From assembly GCA_902525295.1 (NCBI GenBank), contig CABZGR010000007.1, forward strand, positions 1 to 34,750: a stretch of 34,750 nt of DNA. The letters are read 5' to 3'. The DNA comes from an uncultured Pelagibacteraceae bacterium. Lineage in GTDB: Bacteria; Pseudomonadota; Alphaproteobacteria; Pelagibacterales; Pelagibacteraceae. A program made the translations under genes and the position numbers. The first letter of the stretch is position 1. Each line of letters starts with the position of its first letter. The notes under the pieces were generated by a model, which had not been told where the DNA came from, did no database searches, and saw nothing but the letters and a program-made list of their open reading frames with translations. Below are positions 22,186-31,134 of this stretch, in pieces.

Positions 22186-23148
22186 CTATTTTAAATTTTT
22201 TATAAAATTCATTGCATAATAGAATGAAGATGGATCTGATTTATTCATACCTATCATATTAGAATTGGGCCCATGATCTGGAGAAATTCTTATAAAGGGC
22301 AAACCAATTGTAATATTAATAGCATTAAATCTAAATAAAGTTTTTATTGGTGTAAGAACCTGGTCGTGATACATTCCTAATGCTACATCAAACTTTTTAA
22401 TATTTTTTCTTAAAAAAAAGGTATCCGCTGGGAAAGGTCCATCTACATTTATTCCTTTTTTTTTTAAATATTTTATGGCTGGTTTGATAATGTTATCTTC
22501 TTCACTAAATTTATCTATAGTTTCACAGTGAGGATTAAGACCTAAAACAGCCACAGCAATTTTTCTCTTAAGTACTTTGCTATAAAATCTGTTTAAACTT
22601 AATATATTGTTATATATCTTTTTTTTTGTAATTTTCTTTGTAACATATTTAATTGGCACATGAGTTGTTAAAGGAGTAACTGAAAATTTTTTATTGTAGA
22701 TTAGCATAACTTCATTTTTTGAATTAGTTTTTTTTGACAAATATTCTGTGATACCCAAATATTTTTTATTTAAGAAAGATTTTTTTGAAACCGGACCATT
22801 TATTAAAATAGAATTATTTTTTTCTTTTTTTATAATTTTTAATGCTTTATCAAAGCAGTTTTCAATATACATCTTAGATTTATTTGATATGTTGCTAAAA
22901 ATTTTTTTATGTGAAAAGTTTACATTAATAATGTTTAAAATATTTTTTTTTGCATCAACATAGTTTGTTATTTCATTTATTGATAAATAATAATTTAATA
23001 AATTTAATTGTTTACTAAATAAATTTTTATTTCCTATAATAATAATTTTTTTATTTAATTTTTTTTTGTATTTAAAATATTTTGCGATAATTTCAGAAAA
23101 TGTACCATAAGGCTCACCTAATATAATTACGATATACTCAATATTCAT
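22186..23148 (-). CDS. pdxA: 4-hydroxythreonine-4-phosphate dehydrogenase, divergent N-terminus
   Basis: A 320-aa PdxA homologue from the DXP-dependent pyridoxal phosphate route. The three metal histidines are in TTHVP, LNPHCE and MYHDQV; PADTFFL, the Lys in TPIKT, Asn in INIT and Arg in PFIRIS also match the family. The usual N-terminal GxPxGIGPE loop is here GEPYGTFSE, and the C-terminal DHGTAxxxAG is DHGPNSNMIG. The rest is very Lys/Asn-rich. Activity is therefore likely but not certain. It follows surA with an 11-nt overlap, an order shared with E. coli. Confidence 0.88.
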   Translation of the reverse strand: MNIEYIVIILGEPYGTFSEIIAKYFKYKKKLNKKIIIIGNKNLFSKQLNLLNYYLSINEITNYVDAKKNILNIINVNFSHKKIFSNISNKSKMYIENCFDKALKIIKKEKNNSILINGPVSKKSFLNKKYLGITEYLSKKTNSKNEVMLIYNKKFSVTPLTTHVPIKYVTKKITKKKIYNNILSLNRFYSKVLKRKIAVAVLGLNPHCETIDKFSEEDNIIKPAIKYLKKKGINVDGPFPADTFFLRKNIKKFDVALGMYHDQVLTPIKTLFRFNAINITIGLPFIRISPDHGPNSNMIGMNKSDPSSFYYAMNFIKNLK

Positions 23149-24064
23149 TTATTACAGTATTGCTTTTTAATTTTTTGTAATACAAAAGAGAAAATTGACT
23201 TAGTTGTTTATTTTTTTCGTAATTTATAATTTCTTGAAGTTCTTTATTAATATCAATTTTATTTTCTATTTCTCTTTTATTATTAATCTTTAATATTAAA
23301 TATCCATTAGGAAATTCAAGTGGTTCAGAAATTTGATTTATTTTCATTTTTGATAGAAGAGAGTTTAAATTATCAGACAACAAAGTTTGTTTAACCCAGC
23401 CAATTTCTCCACCTGTTTTAGCACTATTGGCAATACTATATTTCGAAGTAGCAATTTTAAAATTATTTAATTTAATATATTCTAAAATCTCATTGTATTT
23501 ATTATCTATATTCTCATTATTAACTACTTCAAATAATAATTCTGATAAATTATATTCATATTGTTTATTATTTTTTTTTTCGTTAACTAATTTTTTTTTA
23601 AGCTCTTCTTCATTAATTTTAATCATTGCATAATATTTTTGAAAAATTAATTCATTCCATAATCCTTCATATTTCATCTTCTCAACAATTTTATTATATT
23701 TAATATTATTAATTTTTAATAAATTTATAAATTCACTCTCAGAGTCTACTTTTTTAAATTTGAAAAGTGATTTTTTAATTTCATTTATCAATTTTTGGTT
23801 ATTGGTATCTTTGAATACTCTATCTATTTCTTTTTTTTTTATAATTTCTTTTTTTAAAGAATTTTCAGCTATTGACTCTATTTCTGTATTATTCAAATCT
23901 TTGAGACTTGGTCTAAGGAATATTAAATATTTTTTTTCATTTAAAATATCGATATTTGTAATTATTTCTTCACCAATTTTGTATTTTATATATACTTCTG
24001 CATTTACATAATTAGCATAACTCAAAAATAAAATTATATAACTAATTATTTTTAATTTAAGCAT
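23138..24064 (-). CDS. surA: SurA-like periplasmic chaperone/peptidyl-prolyl isomerase
   Basis: A 308-aa protein with an N-terminal signal peptide (residues 1-22, ending NYVNAE). A single parvulin-like domain follows the N-terminal chaperone region: LSELLFEV, then the signature AKTGGEIGWVKQ and GYLILKINNKRE. E. coli SurA is longer with two parvulin domains, so this is a reduced form. The position between lptD and pdxA supports the assignment; it would assist folding of LptD and other outer-membrane barrels. Confidence 0.85.
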   Translation of the reverse strand: MLKLKIISYIILFLSYANYVNAEVYIKYKIGEEIITNIDILNEKKYLIFLRPSLKDLNNTEIESIAENSLKKEIIKKKEIDRVFKDTNNQKLINEIKKSLFKFKKVDSESEFINLLKINNIKYNKIVEKMKYEGLWNELIFQKYYAMIKINEEELKKKLVNEKKNNKQYEYNLSELLFEVVNNENIDNKYNEILEYIKLNNFKIATSKYSIANSAKTGGEIGWVKQTLLSDNLNSLLSKMKINQISEPLEFPNGYLILKINNKREIENKIDINKELQEIINYEKNKQLSQFSLLYYKKLKSNTVINEY

Positions 24065-24068
24065 TGTT

Positions 24069-26459
24069 CTAATTACCTATTATATTAGCAACGTTAGGTA
24101 CTCCCAACTCTGTGAAGGGAATGATTTTTACTAAAAAAGTTAAACTGCTATTTGGTTCTATATTTCCATCGCTATAAAAAGATTTATTATATTTAAAGTT
24201 AAGGGAAATACAGTCTGTTTTGTATTCATAAGCCAAGTCATAATATTGTGTAAAGTTATTCTGTAAATCTTTTGCAATTTCAAATTTAATAATATTTTCT
24301 TTATCTAAACTTATATTTGTTCTATTTTTAAAATTTTCTTTACTGCTTAAGTCATTACCCTCTGCATGATATGAAAAGCTAGTAATAAAGTTATTTACAC
24401 CATAAGTAAAATCAATTTCATCTGAATTACTATATTTTAAGTCCCTATCGTAAGAAAAAAAATATCCTATTTTTGATTTATCATTAAAATAATAATTTAA
24501 GTTTCCAAAAATATCTGATCTTGTTTTATTTAGTTTTGATTTTTTAGGTAATTTTATATTCTCTTCTTTTTTTAAAACATTTGCTATTTTAAAATCCACA
24601 GCGCTTGTATCATCGGATTTAATTCTTTTAAATTCTAAACCAGCTGTTAATGCTTTTCCACCCTCAACTTGATGAGGATCACCAATTCTATTTAAACTAA
24701 ACACGTTATTATATTTAAGCGTTACATCTTTTGAGGCTATATCTCTATTTCCATTTGGACTATACCTTAAAGAAATAATTGGTTTTAGAAAATGAATAGA
24801 GTTGTTTAAATTTTTTTTCATCGGTAAGCTAGTATCAAATTTAACAGTACCATATAAGTCGTAATTTGAGTTTTCCTCAAAATTGTTTGAATTATTAGAA
24901 TATGAATTTGAGTTTTTTAACAAAATGTCGTAACTGGATGCTAATCCATTTGAGGACATGAATTCATTCGATGAAAATAAAAAATCATTAGTAATTATCG
25001 TTTCAAGAATATTTGTATTATAATTTTTATTATAACCGTATGATTCAAAATCAAATTTACCATTATAATTCTTTGGTATACTTAAATTTCTTGAAAATTT
25101 AAAATCTGGAAATACATACTGATATCTATCATGATAATTTCTTGAGAGATCTTCAAAAATTTTAAATGAAGTGTCAAGTTTAGCATTATCAAAATTCCAT
25201 TTAATATCTAAATTAGAGATTAAAAGATTATCATCTTTAACTAATGAAGATGTATCTGTTAATTTATGGTTTTTTAAATAGTTATCACCTTTTACATTTT
25301 GTAAGTTCAATTCAAATTCTGCTTTGTCATTTAATTTCCCTAATTGGTTATAGAACAAATGCCCTTTAGTCCCAGCTTCACCAAATAAAAAACTAAAGTC
25401 ACTTAAAATATTTGAGTTTTTTAAGGCTTGTCTGTACTCATTTTGTAATAGAAAGCTTTTATCAGCATATATTCTAGGACTAAAAGTTATGTCTTTATCA
25501 ACGGATAATGTTTTAAAATATGGCATACTTATATAGACACCAAGGCTTTCAGACGTTGAATATGAAGGAGTTAAAAAGCCGGATCTTCTTTTAACTGATG
25601 GATCTGGATGGTTAAAATATGGTAAAAAAAACACTTTGTAGTTAAATAATTTTAACCAAGAATCTTTATATTCAAAAATCTTCTTTTTTTTATCATGATT
25701 AAATTCTTCTGTATTAACTTCCCAACCTCTGCATTTTTTGTTTTCAATGTTGCAAGTACTAAATACAGCTTTATAAATTTTCAGTTCTTCAGGATTAGAA
25801 TACGCACTTCTTCCTTTAAGTAGCGGATCATTGTTTTTATTTCCAAAATAACTATCATAAAATTCAATTTTTAATTCTTTTCCAGCAATTTCATTATTTT
25901 TTAAATTAATTATTAAATTTTCAAATATATATTTATTTCCATTTATATCTAATATCGTAGATTTTTCCGTTTTGATTTTTTCATTTTTGATATCAAATTC
26001 GAATTTGTCTTTTAAAAAGTAAAAATTTCCATCTTTATCTTCTATTATTGAGCCTTCATTCCCATAAATTTTTTTTAAATAAATATTGTGGTAGATATTT
26101 TTTGATTTAATTTTATAATTTTCATTAACATCTATAGTTGTGTCACCATCACTAAAAATTAAATCATTTTTTCTTTCGTATTTTATTTTTTTACTTTCAA
26201 TTTTTAAGTCATTTAGTTTGTCATTAAAAATTACATCATCAGAAAAAATGATAATATCTAAATTCTTATTATAATTTACTTTTTTTGACTCTATACTTAT
26301 TTTTTTTGAGGGAATTTGAATTTCAGCATTACTTGCTAAAATAATATTTCCTTCATCTGAAATATTTATATCTGAAGATACAATATTTATTTCATCAGAA
26401 TTAGAATAATTTAAGCTTAATAAAAATAGAAAAATCCCAATTTTAAATTTTTTTAACAT
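24069..26459 (-). CDS. lptD: LPS-assembly protein LptD
   Basis: A 796-aa outer-membrane beta-barrel that, with LptE, inserts LPS into the outer leaflet. A signal peptide (MLKKFKIGIFLFLLSLN) precedes OstA-type beta-jellyroll repeats (residues ~25-240). A motif FNHPDPSVKRRSGFL begins the LptD barrel domain. Only three Cys are present (236, 243, 750), unlike the four of E. coli. The barrel is very Asn/Lys/Ser-rich. It is flanked by lptG upstream and surA downstream (4-nt gap). Confidence 0.93.
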   Translation of the reverse strand: MLKKFKIGIFLFLLSLNYSNSDEINIVSSDINISDEGNIILASNAEIQIPSKKISIESKKVNYNKNLDIIIFSDDVIFNDKLNDLKIESKKIKYERKNDLIFSDGDTTIDVNENYKIKSKNIYHNIYLKKIYGNEGSIIEDKDGNFYFLKDKFEFDIKNEKIKTEKSTILDINGNKYIFENLIINLKNNEIAGKELKIEFYDSYFGNKNNDPLLKGRSAYSNPEELKIYKAVFSTCNIENKKCRGWEVNTEEFNHDKKKKIFEYKDSWLKLFNYKVFFLPYFNHPDPSVKRRSGFLTPSYSTSESLGVYISMPYFKTLSVDKDITFSPRIYADKSFLLQNEYRQALKNSNILSDFSFLFGEAGTKGHLFYNQLGKLNDKAEFELNLQNVKGDNYLKNHKLTDTSSLVKDDNLLISNLDIKWNFDNAKLDTSFKIFEDLSRNYHDRYQYVFPDFKFSRNLSIPKNYNGKFDFESYGYNKNYNTNILETIITNDFLFSSNEFMSSNGLASSYDILLKNSNSYSNNSNNFEENSNYDLYGTVKFDTSLPMKKNLNNSIHFLKPIISLRYSPNGNRDIASKDVTLKYNNVFSLNRIGDPHQVEGGKALTAGLEFKRIKSDDTSAVDFKIANVLKKEENIKLPKKSKLNKTRSDIFGNLNYYFNDKSKIGYFFSYDRDLKYSNSDEIDFTYGVNNFITSFSYHAEGNDLSSKENFKNRTNISLDKENIIKFEIAKDLQNNFTQYYDLAYEYKTDCISLNFKYNKSFYSDGNIEPNSSLTFLVKIIPFTELGVPNVANIIGN

Positions 26460-26462
26460 TAT

Positions 26463-27545
26463 TTAATTCTCATTTGCTTTTAAAATTCCAATATTACAGA
26501 GTAAAAATAAAATAATAATAGGTGCCCATACAGATAGATATATTGGTAATACACCATTACTGCCAAGAATATTAGAAAAATAATTAAGATAATACACAAC
26601 AACAGATATAAATACCCCAAAAACAATAAGAAAGAATCTCGATTTAAAATGTTTTAATTTATTTATTACTATGAAACCAAGAATTGTCATCAAAATATAA
26701 AATATAGGCATGCTGTAAATTTTATTTAAGTGTATTTTTATATCTGTATTAGAATAGCCAATTTTAAGATAACTTTTAGATAGGTTGTGTAATTCGTAAA
26801 TATTTAATGAATTTAAATTTGAAAATAAATTTGAAATAATTTCGCCATTAAAAGAAGAATTATAAATAAGACTCTTATATTTTTTTTTGTCACCATTATT
26901 GTCAATTGTTTCTACATTTTCCAAAAACCAATTTTTAGATTTAATGTTTGCTTTTTTTGATGTTATTGTACTTTTACTATTATAGTATTTATCTGTTTCT
27001 GTAATTGTTAATGATCTCAGGTTAATTTTATCAAACTTTTTTGCATGTATAAAAAAAATACTACTATCAACTGCCTCTTTTATCCAAAGCCCATCATCTT
27101 TAACGACCGCTAAATATTCATTCGAACTCGAAAATTTGTTTTTTACATCTAAATATTTACTTTTTAAGCTTGAGGAAAAAGAATAGTAAAATAACAGAAT
27201 AAATAACCCTATTAATGTTGAAATAACAGTCAAAAGGAACATTATGTTATAGTTACTTATTCCATTAGAATTTAATATTTTAAGTTCATTTTTATCATTC
27301 AGATTTAAATATAGAATTTTTACAGATATTAAAAATATAAAGGGAAATATTTCAAATATTAAAGATGGAGCATTAAGTAATGATAAATAAAGTGGATAAT
27401 AAAATTCTAGACTATACTTTTCTGAAAATTTAATCTCTTCAAAAAAATTTACAATAATTGTTAAACAAAAAAATACTATACTTACTAATATAAATTTTTT
27501 CAAAAATATTGAAAATATATATTTTTGATATTTTTTTAATATCAT
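26463..27545 (-). CDS. lptG: LPS export permease LptG
   Basis: A 360-aa inner-membrane permease of the LptB2FG exporter. Six hydrophobic helices in a 3+3 arrangement surround a beta-jellyroll periplasmic domain (residues ~130-260). NELKILNSNGIS is the YjgP/YjgQ coupling loop motif. It starts with an ATGA overlap with the lptF stop. Assigned LptG because it is second in the pair, as in E. coli; the F/G distinction from sequence alone is uncertain. Confidence 0.9.
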   Translation of the reverse strand: MILKKYQKYIFSIFLKKFILVSIVFFCLTIIVNFFEEIKFSEKYSLEFYYPLYLSLLNAPSLIFEIFPFIFLISVKILYLNLNDKNELKILNSNGISNYNIMFLLTVISTLIGLFILLFYYSFSSSLKSKYLDVKNKFSSSNEYLAVVKDDGLWIKEAVDSSIFFIHAKKFDKINLRSLTITETDKYYNSKSTITSKKANIKSKNWFLENVETIDNNGDKKKYKSLIYNSSFNGEIISNLFSNLNSLNIYELHNLSKSYLKIGYSNTDIKIHLNKIYSMPIFYILMTILGFIVINKLKHFKSRFFLIVFGVFISVVVYYLNYFSNILGSNGVLPIYLSVWAPIIILFLLCNIGILKANEN

Positions 27546-28672
27546 AAATAACTCATCCTAAATTTTGATTTAATTAATAATGATCCGTAAAATAAAAAAA
27601 TAAAAATTATTGGTAAAACCAAAATAACAAATTCAATTACTATTGATGATAAAATAAATTTATAGCTTAATTCAGAAAATAAAATTAAAGTGAAACCAAC
27701 CGAAAACAAAAATATTTTAAAATAGTTTTGTAAAATACTTTCTTTAGGTTTTAAAATTAACAAAGAACTTATTAATGATAGTATAATCAAATATACTGGA
27801 ATGATTATTCTTTTAAAAACTTCTTCATAAATATCTTTTATTGAAAATTGATTTTTTTCACCACATCTAATCTCGGTATCTTTTCTAAATTTAATATATT
27901 TATTTAAACAATATATTAGTAAAGCACTTCTAGTTTCACTTAATTTACTTTCTTTCCGTGTCTTTGAACTTATTTTTGAGAGTTTATAAGTTGTTTCTTT
28001 AAATTTAAGACTTATTCCACCTTTGCTGTCAATATTCGTTATGTTCCCATCGTATAACTTAAAATTAAAATTATTATCATCTTTTATTAACTTACCTTTG
28101 CTAGCAATTACAATTTTACTTTCATCACTATTTAATTTTTCTTTAATATAAATTCCTCTGAAAACTCCATTTTTTTGATTTTCTTCAACAAATATAGTCA
28201 AATTTCTTGTAACATCAGAAAATCTCTTTTCTTGAATTAGATTTGGAAAAAATTCTATTGATGAGCTCCTTAAATATGTTTGTTTTAAATTTTGTGTATA
28301 TGGAACTAGAATTAAATTTAGAAAAAGCTGAATTAATACAAATATTAATGATATTTTCCCAATGAAGTTAATGAAAGTAATTTTTTTTATTCCATTTATC
28401 CAAAAAACTAATATTTCGTTGTTATCATCATATCTAGTCAATATTACAAACAAAGTTAAAAAATACGTGAAAATAAGCAGCTTACTAAATATTTTTGGTA
28501 AATTTAAAGAAGTATAAATAAAATATACTTTTAAACCATGACCTTGCTCAGATACAATATCTAGAAGGTTTACACCCTGAACAACCCATACAATTGATGT
28601 AATTGCAAGAGAAAATAATATAAAAAAAGAGAATATATCAAAAGTTAGTTTCCTATATATTAATTTATTCAT
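27542..28672 (-). CDS. lptF: LPS export permease LptF
   Basis: A 376-aa partner permease of LptG with the same six-helix plus jellyroll plan. NNEILVFWINGIKKITF is the coupling-loop equivalent; QEKRFSDVTRNLTIFVEE lies in the periplasmic domain. It heads the lptF-lptG-lptD-surA-pdxA-ksgA run. It is divergent from pepA across 54 bp, the same pairing seen in E. coli. Confidence 0.9.
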   Translation of the reverse strand: MNKLIYRKLTFDIFSFFILFSLAITSIVWVVQGVNLLDIVSEQGHGLKVYFIYTSLNLPKIFSKLLIFTYFLTLFVILTRYDDNNEILVFWINGIKKITFINFIGKISLIFVLIQLFLNLILVPYTQNLKQTYLRSSSIEFFPNLIQEKRFSDVTRNLTIFVEENQKNGVFRGIYIKEKLNSDESKIVIASKGKLIKDDNNFNFKLYDGNITNIDSKGGISLKFKETTYKLSKISSKTRKESKLSETRSALLIYCLNKYIKFRKDTEIRCGEKNQFSIKDIYEEVFKRIIIPVYLIILSLISSLLILKPKESILQNYFKIFLFSVGFTLILFSELSYKFILSSIVIEFVILVLPIIFIFLFYGSLLIKSKFRMSYL

Positions 28673-28699
28673 TGAAATTATAAATTTAATAAATATACA
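28672..28699 (+). promoter_or_regulatory. Candidate pepA promoter in the divergent lptF/pepA gap
   Basis: TTGAAA (overlapping the lptF start codon) and TATACA are separated by 16 bp, with a ~20-nt leader to the pepA ATG. A minus-strand TATAAT a few bases upstream of the lptF ATG could drive a nearly leaderless lptF transcript. Confidence 0.3.
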
Positions 28700-28726
28700 A
28701 CATTATCTATTAAATATTTCAAAAAA

Positions 28727-30163
28727 ATGAAGCTAAAATTAGAATTTGTAAATAAAATACCGAAAGCAGCCAAAGATAATCAGGTTATTCTATTAAATAA
28801 TAAAACCACTCAAAACAAAATCGTAAAATCTTATAATAAATCAATATTTTCTAATAAATTATTCTTAGACAGAAAATTTCTAATTCAAAATATAAATGAC
28901 AAAACATATATTTTTGTAAATTGCACCGACACTAAAACATCTTTAGATTATGAGAAACTTGGATCCAATTTATTCCTTTTTCTAAAGAATAATAAAATTG
29001 AAAAATCTTTTTTCGAAACAAATTTATCTAAAATTACTAATATACAGTTAGAGAAATTTTTACATGGCGCACAACTTAAATCATACGAATTTAATGTTTA
29101 TAAAACTGATAAATCAAAAAACCTCAAAACAAACTTATATGTTGTTGGTCATAAATCAAAAAAAACAAATCTGTTGAGAAATAAATTAAATTCACTTTTA
29201 GAAGGTGTTTTTCTTACTAGAGACCTTGTATCTGAGCCAGGAAATGTTCTTCATCCAGATGAATATGCAAGACGTATAGTTCAATTAAGAAAATTTGGAT
29301 TAAAAGTTACTGTATACGATCAAAAAAAATTAAAAAAGATGGGCATGAATGCTTTATTGGGTGTAGGCCAAGGTAGTGTCAGAGGTTCATATTTAGTAAC
29401 TATAGAATGGAAAGGCACAAAAAGTAAATCTAAACCCTTGGGATTTGTTGGCAAAGGTGTGTGCTTCGATACTGGAGGTTATTCTTTAAAACCAGCAAAA
29501 TTTATGGAAGATATGACCTATGATATGGCAGGCTCTGCTACTGTTGTTGGTTTAATGAAAACTCTTGCGTTAAGAAAATCAAAAATTAATGCTGTTGGAG
29601 TTGTTGGACTTGTAGAAAATATGGTAAGTGGAAATGCACAAAGACCTGGTGATATTGTTAAATCTTATAGTGGAAAAACAATTGAAATTTTAAATACTGA
29701 TGCTGAAGGAAGATTAGTTTTAGCAGATGCTTTAACATTTACAGAAGAAAAATTTAAGCCGCAATTCATTGTTGATTTAGCAACATTAACTGGAGCTATT
29801 ATTGTTTCTCTTGGTTCAGAATATGCAGGTTTATTTTCTAATAATGATAAATTATCTAAACAATTAATTGATGCAGGTGAAAGTGTTGAAGAAAAACTTT
29901 GGAGAATGCCTTTAAACGAAAACTTTGACAAATTAATAAATTCAAAAAACGCAGATATGCAAAATATTAATTATGTAGGTGGAGCAGGTTCGACTACAGC
30001 AGCACAATTTCTACAGAGATTCATAATAAATAAAACTCCTTGGGCCCACTTAGATATTGCTGGCATGGCATTTTCAAAATATGGTGGAGCACTTAACTCC
30101 GGCGGTGCAACTGGTTATGGAGTTAGATTGTTAAATAAATTAATTGAGGATAATTATGAGTAA
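28727..30163 (+). CDS. pepA: Leucyl aminopeptidase, M17 family
   Basis: A 478-aa cytoplasmic metallo-aminopeptidase that removes N-terminal residues from peptides. The two-metal centre is visible: GKGVCFDTGG, SLKPA, a downstream DMAG, and the family signature NTDAEGRLVLADAL. The N-terminal ~150 residues form a variable alpha/beta domain; the catalytic domain is more conserved and less AT-rich. The gene's end contains the ndk start (ATG inside the last codons). Confidence 0.95.
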   Translation: MKLKLEFVNKIPKAAKDNQVILLNNKTTQNKIVKSYNKSIFSNKLFLDRKFLIQNINDKTYIFVNCTDTKTSLDYEKLGSNLFLFLKNNKIEKSFFETNLSKITNIQLEKFLHGAQLKSYEFNVYKTDKSKNLKTNLYVVGHKSKKTNLLRNKLNSLLEGVFLTRDLVSEPGNVLHPDEYARRIVQLRKFGLKVTVYDQKKLKKMGMNALLGVGQGSVRGSYLVTIEWKGTKSKSKPLGFVGKGVCFDTGGYSLKPAKFMEDMTYDMAGSATVVGLMKTLALRKSKINAVGVVGLVENMVSGNAQRPGDIVKSYSGKTIEILNTDAEGRLVLADALTFTEEKFKPQFIVDLATLTGAIIVSLGSEYAGLFSNNDKLSKQLIDAGESVEEKLWRMPLNENFDKLINSKNADMQNINYVGGAGSTTAAQFLQRFIINKTPWAHLDIAGMAFSKYGGALNSGGATGYGVRLLNKLIEDNYE

Positions 30164-30566
30164 TATTGAGCAAACTCTATCGATAATTAAACCAGATGCT
30201 GTTGAAAGAAATCTGCAAGATCAAATTAAGCAGGAATTCACAAATAAAGGATTTGAGATAATTAAAGAAAAAAAAATACATATATCCAAAGAGGAAGCCG
30301 AAAGATTTTATAAAGTACATGAATCCAAACCATTTTATAACGATTTATGCACATACTTATCTTCAGGTCCTATTGTTGTCATGACTTTACAACGAGAAAA
30401 TGCTGTTGCGGAAAATAGAAAGTTAATGGGAGCAACAAATCCAGTTGATGCAGAGGAGGGCACATTGAGGAAAAAATATGGAATTTCTATTGATAAAAAT
30501 TCTGTTCATGGTTCAGACAGTCTTGAAAATGCAAAGATTGAATTAGATTTCTTTTTTAATCACTAG
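30156..30566 (+). CDS. ndk: Nucleoside diphosphate kinase
   Basis: A 136-aa enzyme moving phosphate between NTPs and NDPs. EQTLSIIKPDAVERN at the start, RKLMGATNP and NSVHGSDS with the catalytic His are intact. I moved the start from the ORF-track TTG (30144) to ATG 30156, since GAGGA lies five bases ahead. This gives an 8-nt overlap with pepA. Its stop overlaps the convergent purN end by 11 bp. Confidence 0.95.
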   Translation: MSNIEQTLSIIKPDAVERNLQDQIKQEFTNKGFEIIKEKKIHISKEEAERFYKVHESKPFYNDLCTYLSSGPIVVMTLQRENAVAENRKLMGATNPVDAEEGTLRKKYGISIDKNSVHGSDSLENAKIELDFFFNH

Positions 30567-31134
30567 TTAATAATTTAATAATTGCTTTTGGGTATATTTT
30601 ATGCTCGATTTTTAACACTTTTTTTTCTAAACTTTTTTCACTGTCAGATTTGAGAATTTTTACTTTTTTTTGTAATATAATCTTACCTGAGTCTAATTTC
30701 TCATTAACGATATGAACTGTAGCTCCAGAGTATTTGTCTTTATTTTGAATTGCTCTATTGTGTGTATTTAGGCCTTTATACTTAGGAAGAAGAGAAGGGT
30801 GAATATTAAGTATTGGTTTATTAAATTTTCTTATAAAACTACCTGATAGTATTTTCATAAATCCAGCTAAACAAATCAAATCAACATTGTTCTTTTTTAA
30901 TAATTTTAACAAACGATCTTCAAAACTTTTTTTATTAGGATCTTTAATAAAGATATTATTGATCTTAGACTTATTTGCATAATCTAATCCTTTTGCACTA
31001 AAATTATTAGAGACAACTAGAACAATTCTAATTAAAGATTTTTCCGTTTTTGAATATTTAACTAGTGATCTTAGATTACTACCTCTACCACTTATTAAAA
31101 CTGCAGTATTTTTTTTACCAGATAACTTTTCCAC
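30556..31134 (-). CDS. purN: Phosphoribosylglycinamide formyltransferase
   Basis: A 192-aa enzyme transferring formyl from 10-formyl-THF to GAR in purine synthesis. ISGRGSNLRSL is the phosphate-binding loop. LAGFMKILS, then ILNIHPSLLPKYKG and ATVHIVNEKLDSGKII contain the catalytic Asn, His and Asp positions. The only plausible start is GTG (31132-31134), giving a 20-nt overlap with purM. The 3' end overlaps ndk. Confidence 0.95.
   Translation of the reverse strand: MEKLSGKKNTAVLISGRGSNLRSLVKYSKTEKSLIRIVLVVSNNFSAKGLDYANKSKINNIFIKDPNKKSFEDRLLKLLKKNNVDLICLAGFMKILSGSFIRKFNKPILNIHPSLLPKYKGLNTHNRAIQNKDKYSGATVHIVNEKLDSGKIILQKKVKILKSDSEKSLEKKVLKIEHKIYPKAIIKLLTSD

Noticed and set aside
21819-22205. 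128-aa plus-strand ORF opposite ksgA
   Set aside because: Opposite the conserved ksgA SAM-binding region; low-complexity Phe/Leu composition from antisense of Lys/Asn codons.
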